64,000 bases of DNA, from positions 1 through 64,000 of the forward strand of contig NZ_VEDF01000013.1 of NCBI RefSeq assembly GCF_007677725.1, written 5' to 3'. Position numbers and translations under genes: made by a program. The first letter of the stretch is position 1. Every line of letters starts with the position of its first letter. This document shows positions 57,576 to 64,000 of this stretch, piece by piece. This stretch comes from Pseudomonas sp. URMO17WK12:I11 (GTDB lineage Bacteria; Pseudomonadota; Gammaproteobacteria; Pseudomonadales; Pseudomonadaceae). Under the pieces are notes generated by a model. The model ran no database searches. It was not told the origin of the DNA and was given only the letters and a program-made list of their open reading frames with translations.

Positions 57576-59126
57576 TCAGAGCTTGAAGCGCACGTGAATG
57601 CAGCTCTTGCCTTCGCGTTTCTCGATGCTCACCGCGGCACTGCCGTATCCCGAGTAGCTTTTCACCAGGCGCATGCCAAGCCCAGTCCCCGTCGGTTTGG
57701 GGTAGGTATCGGGGAAACCGTCGCCTTCATCCTCGACCGTCACCCGCACATGATCGCCGGCATGCAGCAGAGACACCTCGACGGTGCCCTTGCCATACTT
57801 CAAGGCATTGGTGATCAACTCGGAAATCACCAGACCCAACGGCGCCATGCGCTCGGGCGGCAGCACGAAGTCGTCGGCCTGCAACAGGATCTGCCGATCG
57901 GCCAGTGCCTTGCCCAGGTCGCCCAGCAAGGCGCTCAGGTAGGGCCTGGCCATCACGCCTTGGTTGCCATGGGCGTGATAGAGCCGCTCGTGCACGTTGG
58001 CGATGGTCACCACCCGCCCGGCGGCAGTTTCCAACTGGTGCTTGACGGCGCTGTCGGGGGTCAGGTTGGCCTGTAGCAACAGCAAGGTATTGACCAGGTG
58101 CAGACTGTTCTTGACCCGGTGATCGATTTCTTCAAGGTACAGGTCGCTGGCGTCCTGCCGGCTATTCTGCGCCTCGATCAGCGACAGCAGGCGCGCTTCG
58201 TAGGCATGGCGCTCGGTGATGTCGCGCGACACCGCGATCATCCGCGTCACCTGAGCCTCGCTGTCCAGAATCGGTGCCACCGTGACGTCCCACCACTTGG
58301 CTTCCTGCGGGGCGGTCGGCAGACACGCTTCGAACCTTGCCGTCTCTCCGGTCAGCACCTTGGTCAGGGCCTCGACCACCAATGGCTGGGCATCGGCCGG
58401 CCACAGGTTGACCCAGTACTGGCCTTGGATCTCGCTCAGCGCGGCCAGGTGCATGTGCGCCAGCCCTTGTTCGTTCATGAACTCGATGGCCCCGTCGGCC
58501 GACAGTATCTTCACGCAGTCCGGGCTTGCGTTGAGGAAGCTCTCCGAATAAGGATCCGGATGTGGTGCTTCCAGGCCTGCCGCGATGCGTTCGGCGGACA
58601 ACGAGATGACATTGGAGATGCCTTCGAGAAACACCAGGTCGCTTTCGACGAAGTCCTCGCCATTGCTACTGTCGGCCTCCAGCACCCCGAACGGGCCGAG
58701 CGGGCCGCGAATCGGCACGTTGATGGCACGCTCGATGCCGTATTTCTTCAAAAGATCCGGGGTGCGGAAGCGCTCCTCCAGCCCAAGATGATTGGACAGC
58801 ACCGGGCGGTAGGTCGCCAGGGCGTACCCGGCTGGGCTGGCGATATCGGCGCCGACGGTGGCGTGGCCGATATCGTCTTCATCCCAACCCACCCCGTGGG
58901 AAAGCACATAGTCTTCGCTGTCGGCGAGCGGCTGCAGCACCTTGGCGAAGCGCGTACTCATGCCGTCGGCCACCACCACGCAAGCCTGGGTGAGCAATCG
59001 GTCAAGGTCGTCGACTTTCAGCGACATGACGCCAAACTCGACCACCAGCTCGTGCTGGCGGTGAAGCCGGTCATGGGATTTTTTCAAGGCGGCCCGAATG
59101 GTTTCGTCCGGCGGTAGCTGTTGCAT
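57576..59126 (-). CDS. GAF-PAS sensor histidine kinase (HisKA_2/HWE type)
   Basis: Cytoplasmic sensor kinase of 516 residues. A GAF domain covers about 25-185 (LDRLLTQACVVVADGMSTRF ... GIERAINVPIRGPLGPFGVLE), a PAS domain 195-320 (SFLNASPDCVKILSADGAIEF ... VSRDITERHAYEARLL), then the HisKA_2-type dimerisation helix with phospho-acceptor His in EEIDHRVKNSLHL, and the ATPase domain (GLVISELITNALKYGKG; DEGDGFPD; TGTGLGMRLVKSY). The ATG at 59126 follows GGAGTG; an in-frame GTG six bases upstream is less likely. No response regulator is adjacent, so the output partner is elsewhere. Signal unknown; no haem or bilin ligand is evident. Confidence 0.88.
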   Translation of the reverse strand: MQQLPPDETIRAALKKSHDRLHRQHELVVEFGVMSLKVDDLDRLLTQACVVVADGMSTRFAKVLQPLADSEDYVLSHGVGWDEDDIGHATVGADIASPAGYALATYRPVLSNHLGLEERFRTPDLLKKYGIERAINVPIRGPLGPFGVLEADSSNGEDFVESDLVFLEGISNVISLSAERIAAGLEAPHPDPYSESFLNASPDCVKILSADGAIEFMNEQGLAHMHLAALSEIQGQYWVNLWPADAQPLVVEALTKVLTGETARFEACLPTAPQEAKWWDVTVAPILDSEAQVTRMIAVSRDITERHAYEARLLSLIEAQNSRQDASDLYLEEIDHRVKNSLHLVNTLLLLQANLTPDSAVKHQLETAAGRVVTIANVHERLYHAHGNQGVMARPYLSALLGDLGKALADRQILLQADDFVLPPERMAPLGLVISELITNALKYGKGTVEVSLLHAGDHVRVTVEDEGDGFPDTYPKPTGTGLGMRLVKSYSGYGSAAVSIEKREGKSCIHVRFKL

Positions 59127-59210
59127 GACCACTCCATCCAGATACTCAAGGGTGAAAATGTAAGGTGTTCGGCCAAGCCGCCGTTTCGCTCTGCCTAGAA
59201 AACATAGACG

Positions 59211-59861
59211 CTAATTGGCGGCAGGTAGAGGCAGTTGCATGAACAGGCGCTGATCGGCGACGGCCGTGATCGCTGCCAGCAATTGCTCGGTGGCCTGCTG
59301 CAGCGAACCTTCGTTGCGACACAACAGCCAACCTTGGGCCACAGCGGCCTGCTCGAAGGCCTCGGTGGCAGCAATCTGTTCTTCAAGTCTGAAGGTAACC
59401 GTGCTGGCCAGCCCACGCGGCCGCGCAGTAGCCCGCGCCCAGGACAGGTCCGGCGCGGTGACGACACCGACGTGCAGATCGGGCACGCGCACGTGGGCGT
59501 CGAGGTTCAGCCGCAGGACCTCGTCGAAGGGCACGCCGCGCCTGAAGGCTGCATCGGAGGGGTACCAACGGTCGATCAGGATGATGCTGTGCAACGGCTG
59601 CTTGGGCAACACCTGCTCGCTGATCCAGGCGCGGCTGCGCGCCAGGCGCTCGCACACCTGCAGCTCCAGCGCTCGCGAGGGCTGTCGCGCCTGCTGGTTG
59701 ACCAACGCCATGGTGTCAGCGCGAAAAGGGTCGCTCTTGCGTTCGCACAGGCGAATGACCTTGCGCTTATCGGCCCGCAGCGCCTGCGTCAGGGCCTCGA
59801 GCAGCGTAGTCTTGCCAGTGCCCTTGGGCCCATCCAGAGAAACAAACAGCGGGCGATTCAT
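59211..59861 (-). CDS. Thymidylate-kinase-like P-loop protein
   Basis: P-loop NTPase of 216 residues resembling thymidylate kinase. Walker A GPKGTGKTTLLEAL is at residues 11-24 and the DR(Y/W) motif, with Asp-Arg, is in ILIDRWYPSDAAFRRG. The usual TMPK lid pattern is weak. Length and P-loop suit the family, but operon context (no holB or yceG-like genes) shows it is not the housekeeping tmk. It may phosphorylate another small molecule or nucleotide. It is divergent from the phytochrome gene, with a strong palindrome at 59932 between them. Confidence 0.7.
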   Translation of the reverse strand: MNRPLFVSLDGPKGTGKTTLLEALTQALRADKRKVIRLCERKSDPFRADTMALVNQQARQPSRALELQVCERLARSRAWISEQVLPKQPLHSIILIDRWYPSDAAFRRGVPFDEVLRLNLDAHVRVPDLHVGVVTAPDLSWARATARPRGLASTVTFRLEEQIAATEAFEQAAVAQGWLLCRNEGSLQQATEQLLAAITAVADQRLFMQLPLPAAN

Positions 59862-59931
59862 CAGGCAGTTCCGAAGCGGCGAGGATGCGGATCATGCACT
59901 GAAATGCGGTCCAGGTGTGCATTTCCCGACG

Positions 59932-59949
59932 AGAGTACATCTGTACTCT
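59932..59949. promoter_or_regulatory. Strong palindrome upstream of kinase-like and phytochrome genes
   Basis: AGAGTACA-TC-TGTACTCT is a perfect 8-base inverted repeat, 71 bases from the minus-strand P-loop gene and 130 from the phytochrome gene. Its core AGTAC-N4-GTACT resembles the LexA2-type box I recall for P. putida (AGTAC-N4-GTGCT). Regulator identity is inference. Confidence 0.5.
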
Positions 59950-59994
59950 TGAGGTGCTACGGCGGACAAAGATTTATCGCACCACTACCCGATT

Positions 59995-60011
59995 ACAGCA
60001 GTCGATGCTGT
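59995..60011. promoter_or_regulatory. Second dyad upstream of phytochrome gene
   Basis: ACAGCA-GTCGA-TGCTGT is a perfect 6-base inverted repeat 68 bases before the phytochrome start. Possible operator; nothing more can be said. Confidence 0.35.
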
Positions 60012-60078
60012 ACTGTACGCAGCAGCAGGCAACCCTCGTCGCGGGTGGCCGACATTTCATTCTCTTGGCAAGGGCTCA

Positions 60079-62613
60079 ATGACCTCGGAACCTCAGGTAA
60101 ACCTGACCAACTGCGATCGCGAACCAATCCAGATCCCAGGCAGCATACAACCCCATGGCTGCCTGCTGGCCTGCGATGCATCGGCCAGTACCGTGCTGCG
60201 CCACTCGGCCAACCTCGCCCAGATGCTGGGCATCAGCGGCGCGATCAACGGCCGGAAACTTCACGCTATTCTTGGCGACGAGCTTGCGCATGAGGTGCGC
60301 AATTCGTTGGCGCGTACCCGTGAGGGCGGGCGCCCTGCGCAGACATTCGCCGCCATGCTGCCTTCGGGGCAGGCCGTGGATATCTGCGCCCACGTGTACA
60401 AGGGCAACGCGATCATCGAGTTCGAGCCTGCCGGGGGTAGCATTGCCGAACCCATCGAACTGGCACGCACGCTGATCGCCCAGTTGCGCGAAATCGACCA
60501 GACCGGCAAGCTTTTTCGCGACGCAGCACGGTTTCTGCGCGCGCTGCTTGGCTATGACCGCGTCATGATCTACCAATTGGGCGCCGACGGCGCCGGCAAG
60601 GTGGTGGCCGAAGCCAAGCGCAACGACCTGGAAAGTTTCCTTGGCCAGTATTTTCCTGCCTCCGATATTCCCCAGCAGGCCCGCGCGCTGTATTTGCGCA
60701 ATCTGATCCGGGTGATTGCCGACAGCCAGTTCCAGACCGTCGCCATCGAGCCTCTGCTGGACCTATCAGGCGAACCGCTGGACCTGTCCTATGCGCATTT
60801 GCGCAGCGTTTCGCCGATCCACTGCGAGTACCTGAGCAACATGGGCGTCGGCGCCTCGATGTCGATCTCGGTGATCGTCAACGGTGCGCTGTGGGGGCTG
60901 ATCGCTTGCCACCACTATTCTCCTCGCACCCTCAGTATGGGCCAACGCCTGGCGGCGGAGATGTTCGGTGAGTTCTTTTCATTGCATATCGAGACCCTGC
61001 GCACGCGGCACAACCTGGAAGCGGCGGTCAACGTACACCATGCGCTCGAGGCGCTGCTGCGCGACGCCAACCACACGACCGACCTGGAGACGGTATTCCA
61101 CGCTCGCCTGGACGCGTTCAAGTCGCTGATCCCCTGCGACGGCATTGGCATGTCGTTCAATGGCCGTTGGTCATCGTCCGGACTGACGCCGCCTCGCACG
61201 GCGGTACCGGACCTGCTGCGCCTGGCCGAATCGGTCAGCGAAGGCAAGACCTGGGCGTCGCACTGGCTGTCCACGGTGCACCCTGCGGCCGTGACCTACG
61301 CCACCGACGTCTCCGGCATGCTGGTGATCCCCATGTCGCTGCAGCCGCGTGACTACTTGCTGCTGTTCCGCAAGGAAGTGGTCACCACCCTGGACTGGGC
61401 CGGCGACCCTAACAAGACGTACGCCAGCGGCGCCCATGGTGACCGCCTGACCCCGCGCAAGAGCTTTGCAATCTGGAAAGAAACCGTGCACCAGCAGTGC
61501 GTGCCCTGGGATGAACAGGACCGCCAGTTCGGCGAAGCGATCCGCTCAGCCATCGTCGAGGTGGCGCTGCACAACAGCGAACTGTTGGCCAACGAGCGCT
61601 CCAAGGCCGAAGTGCGCCAGCGTATCCTCAATGAAGAACTCAATCATCGGGTCAAGAATATCCTGTCGCTGATCGGCGCATTGGTGTCACATCCCACCAC
61701 CGAACAACAAACCCTCAAAGATTACGTAAAGACCCTCAAGGGGCGTATCCATGCCCTGTCACTGGCCCACGATCAGGTCGTGCGCGGTGATGGCGGCGGT
61801 CGCCTGAGCGCCTTGCTCGACGCAGAACTCTCGCCCTACCGCACCTCGGCCGAGGCCATCGAAGTGAGCGGGCCGAACGTGATCCTCGATGCCCGCGCCT
61901 ATTCGGTGATGGCCCTGGTGCTGCATGAATTGGCGACCAATGCGGCCAAATACGGCGCGCTTTCACGGGCTGGCGGCAAATTGAACGTGAGCTGGGTAGT
62001 CGATGCCGGCAGCGCCTGCGAGATCACCTGGCGCGAGAGCGGCGGCCCTGCGGTGCTGCCCCCGAGCCGCAGCGGCTTTGGCACCGTGCTGATCGATCGC
62101 AGCATACCCTTCGACCTGGGCGGCGTCAGCCACGTCGAATATCTACCAGAGGGCCTGGTGGGCAACTTCCGCATCCCCGCCAAGCACCTGTCGGTGGCCG
62201 AGTCCTTGGAATCTACAGCGGCGACCGATGCTGCCATGGCACCCGCCGCAGACTTCGCCGCCCGCGCCGACGTGTGCGTACTGATTCTGGAAGACCAATT
62301 GGTGATCGCCGTCGGCCTGGAGCAGATCCTCAACGACGCGCAGATCAACGATGTGATCACCGCAGGCAGCGAAGACGAAGCGCTCCGCTTGCTCAGCGGG
62401 CGCACGCCGGATGCGGCCATTCTCGATATCAACCTGGGCACCGGGACTTCGGTAAGCGTGGCCGACGAGCTGGTGCGCCGCAGCGTGCCGTTCTTGTTCG
62501 CGACCGGCTATGGAGATGGCGCGAGCATTCCCGAGCACCTCAAGCACATCCCCGTGGTGCGCAAGCCCTACGATGCCCACACCATCCTGGCCAGTCTGCA
62601 GCACTTGCTGTAG
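60079..62613 (+). CDS. bphP: Bacteriophytochrome: HWE histidine kinase with fused receiver
   Basis: Red/far-red photoreceptor kinase of 844 residues. PAS domain residues 1-120 with Cys12 (LTNCDREPIQIPGSIQPHG), the biliverdin-attachment Cys of bacterial phytochromes. GAF domain about 135-310 with PASDIPQQARALYLRN and SPIHCEYLSNMGV. PHY domain about 320-500 with the tongue (GDRLTPRKSFAIW). HWE-type kinase: His523 in ELNHRVKNILSL, HELATNAAKYGALS and WRESGGP. C-terminal receiver (about 730-844) with phospho-acceptor Asp783 in AAILDINLG. The fused receiver suggests self-contained phosphorelay. No haem oxygenase gene for biliverdin is adjacent. Regulated target unknown. Confidence 0.92.
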   Translation: MTSEPQVNLTNCDREPIQIPGSIQPHGCLLACDASASTVLRHSANLAQMLGISGAINGRKLHAILGDELAHEVRNSLARTREGGRPAQTFAAMLPSGQAVDICAHVYKGNAIIEFEPAGGSIAEPIELARTLIAQLREIDQTGKLFRDAARFLRALLGYDRVMIYQLGADGAGKVVAEAKRNDLESFLGQYFPASDIPQQARALYLRNLIRVIADSQFQTVAIEPLLDLSGEPLDLSYAHLRSVSPIHCEYLSNMGVGASMSISVIVNGALWGLIACHHYSPRTLSMGQRLAAEMFGEFFSLHIETLRTRHNLEAAVNVHHALEALLRDANHTTDLETVFHARLDAFKSLIPCDGIGMSFNGRWSSSGLTPPRTAVPDLLRLAESVSEGKTWASHWLSTVHPAAVTYATDVSGMLVIPMSLQPRDYLLLFRKEVVTTLDWAGDPNKTYASGAHGDRLTPRKSFAIWKETVHQQCVPWDEQDRQFGEAIRSAIVEVALHNSELLANERSKAEVRQRILNEELNHRVKNILSLIGALVSHPTTEQQTLKDYVKTLKGRIHALSLAHDQVVRGDGGGRLSALLDAELSPYRTSAEAIEVSGPNVILDARAYSVMALVLHELATNAAKYGALSRAGGKLNVSWVVDAGSACEITWRESGGPAVLPPSRSGFGTVLIDRSIPFDLGGVSHVEYLPEGLVGNFRIPAKHLSVAESLESTAATDAAMAPAADFAARADVCVLILEDQLVIAVGLEQILNDAQINDVITAGSEDEALRLLSGRTPDAAILDINLGTGTSVSVADELVRRSVPFLFATGYGDGASIPEHLKHIPVVRKPYDAHTILASLQHLL

Positions 62614-62634
62614 CACAGGCACAGCCGGCTGCGC

Positions 62635-64000
62635 TCAACCGCGCAGCTGGAACCAAGTGGTCTTCAACTGCGAGTACTTGTCGAACGCGTGCAGCGACAA
62701 GTCACGACCGAAGCCAGACTGCTTGCCGCCGCCGAACGGCACGCTGACATCCAGCGCATCGACCGTGTTGACCGACACCGTCCCGGCCTTGAGCGCTCGC
62801 GCCACGCGGTGTGCGCGGTTGAGGTCATCACTCCACACCGACGCCGCCAGGCCATACACGCTGTCATTGGCCAGCGCCACGGCCTGCGCTTCGCTGTCGA
62901 AGGCGCTGACCGCCAGCACTGGCCCGAAGACTTCTTCACGGGCCAGGTCCATGGCGTTGTCGACGCCAGCAAACACGGTCGGTTCGATGTAGTTGCTCGA
63001 GGCGCCGATGCGCAGGCGCTGACCACCACAGACGAGCTGCGCGCCCTGCGCCTGTGCCTGCTCGATCGCCCGCACAATGCGCGTGGTTTGCTCGGCATCG
63101 ACGATGGCACCGGCACGGCTGGCCGGGTCCAGCGGGTGGCCCGGCATCCACAGGCGGGCTTTTTCGCGCAGGCGCTCGAGGAACGCGTCATGAATCGACC
63201 GCTCGACGTACAGCCGCGAGTTGGCCGAGCATACTTCGCCCTGGTTGAAGAAGATGCCGAACGCTGCCTTCTCAGCGGCCAGGTCAAGGTCCTGGCAATC
63301 GGCGAATACCAGGTTGGGGCTTTTGCCACCGCATTCGAGCCACACCTGCTTGAGGTTGGATTGCGCCGAATACTGCATGAAGTACTTACCGACCTGGGTG
63401 GAGCCGGTGAACACCAGGCAATCCACGTCCATGTGCAGCCCCAGCGCTCGACCGGCCGTTTCGCCGAGCCCCGGCAACACGTTGAGCACACCTTCGGGCA
63501 ACCCGGCTTCAAGCGCCAGTTCGCCCAGGCGCAGTGCCGAAAACGGTGATTGCTCGGCAGGCTTGAGTACCACGCTGTTGCCGGCAGCCAGGGCCGGGGC
63601 CAGCTTCCAGGCGGCCATGTCGAGCGGGAAGTTCCACGGCACCACGGCCGCCACCACGCCCAACGCTTCGCGGGTGATGGTGGCCAGGGCATTGGCGGCG
63701 GTAGGCGCGACCTGATCGTACAGTTTGTCCAGCGCCTCGCCGTACCAGGCGAAGACCTGCGCCGAGCCTGGCACGTCGATGCTGTAGGCATCCATGACGG
63801 GCTTGCCCATGTTCAGCGAATCGAGCAGCGCCAGTTCTTCGCGGTGGGCCATGATCAGTTCGGCCAGGCGCAGCAGCACGTTCTTGCGCTCGAGCGGTGC
63901 CATGCGTGCCCACGGGCCCTGTTCGAAGGCGCGGCGCGCCGCGCCTACCGCCAGATCGACCTCGGCCGTATCACTGGCGGCGACGCGCGCCAGCACGTGG
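62635..64000 (-). CDS. Aldehyde dehydrogenase (PuuC/KauB-like), 5' end outside window
   Basis: NAD(P)-dependent aldehyde dehydrogenase, at least 454 residues, with the N-terminus cut by the window edge. It has the VVPWNFPLDMAAWKLAPALAAG motif, catalytic Glu in WLECGGKSPNLVF, catalytic Cys in NQGEVCSANSRLYV and EEVFGPVLAV. The C-terminal PFGGGKQSGFGRDLSLHAFDKY pattern matches the gamma-glutamyl-aminobutyraldehyde / omega-aminoaldehyde dehydrogenases of polyamine catabolism. It is convergent with the phytochrome gene, 21 bases between stops. No frameshift is seen. Confidence 0.9.
   Translation of the reverse strand, partial: HVLARVAASDTAEVDLAVGAARRAFEQGPWARMAPLERKNVLLRLAELIMAHREELALLDSLNMGKPVMDAYSIDVPGSAQVFAWYGEALDKLYDQVAPTAANALATITREALGVVAAVVPWNFPLDMAAWKLAPALAAGNSVVLKPAEQSPFSALRLGELALEAGLPEGVLNVLPGLGETAGRALGLHMDVDCLVFTGSTQVGKYFMQYSAQSNLKQVWLECGGKSPNLVFADCQDLDLAAEKAAFGIFFNQGEVCSANSRLYVERSIHDAFLERLREKARLWMPGHPLDPASRAGAIVDAEQTTRIVRAIEQAQAQGAQLVCGGQRLRIGASSNYIEPTVFAGVDNAMDLAREEVFGPVLAVSAFDSEAQAVALANDSVYGLAASVWSDDLNRAHRVARALKAGTVSVNTVDALDVSVPFGGGKQSGFGRDLSLHAFDKYSQLKTTWFQLRG

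Noticed and set aside
59211..59861. Housekeeping thymidylate kinase tmk
   Set aside because: The neighbours are not the usual holB/yceG-type genes and the lid motif is weak, so only a family-level call is made.

Overview
The window looks like chromosomal DNA of a Pseudomonas of the P. putida group. Evidence: high GC, dense co-directional gene blocks, a P. putida-type REP core (18197-18224) and a gene set typical of pseudomonads (LLM monooxygenases of the NtaA/SnaA family, orphan sulfonate-binding proteins, a 3-mercaptopropionate-type thiol dioxygenase next to a rhodanese, DUF1302/DUF1329 proteins, Crc-type A-rich motifs at translation starts). No rRNA, tRNA or CRISPR array was seen.

Region 1 (1-28040) is an organosulfur-scavenging island. 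It holds a TonB receptor, a decayed hydroxyacid dehydrogenase, two orphan sulfonate-type binding proteins with a divergent LysR regulator, and a nine-gene operon (7490-18082: SfnB-like flavoprotein, 2-hydroxyacid dehydrogenase, class II aldolase, Dpp-type ABC importer, two LLM monooxygenases). Then come an amine oxidase / periplasmic RidA / TonB receptor unit, a convergent LLM monooxygenase plus third binding protein, and a thiol dioxygenase with a four-domain rhodanese. Three copies of a 62-bp promoter element (775, 7398, 18538) precede the three main plus-strand units. Many of the proteins are almost free of Met and Cys, as expected for proteins made under sulfur starvation. No flavin reductase is present, so FMNH2 must come from elsewhere.

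Region 2 (28041-35914) is ordinary accessory metabolism: a GlxA-type regulator divergent from two short-chain dehydrogenases, a quinone-oxidoreductase-like protein, an OafA/SGNH acyltransferase, a DUF1543 protein and a nitroreductase. Region 3 (36002-39682) is a KfrA-like DNA-binding protein, a tyrosine recombinase and a 519-residue one-span membrane protein of unknown function.

Region 4 (39784-57453) looks like a regulon for alkyl-sulfate or ester degradation. It contains a periplasmic SdsA-type alkylsulfatase, DUF1302 and DUF1329 proteins, a serine hydrolase, an iron alcohol dehydrogenase, two acyl-CoA dehydrogenases, a 3-hydroxyacyl-CoA dehydrogenase, a thioesterase, an acyl-CoA ligase, an MFS transporter and two LysR regulators. 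A T-N11-A operator, embedded in a 46-bp block at two promoters, recurs at four promoters (43088, 48809, 52341, 57515). AANAANAA (Crc/Hfq-type) motifs sit at six translation starts.

Region 5 (57576-64000) carries two HWE/HisKA_2-type sensor kinases, one of them a bacteriophytochrome with a fused receiver domain, then a thymidylate-kinase-like P-loop protein and an aldehyde dehydrogenase cut by the window edge. Start codons were re-chosen from ribosome-binding sites in many places; the reasons are given per gene.
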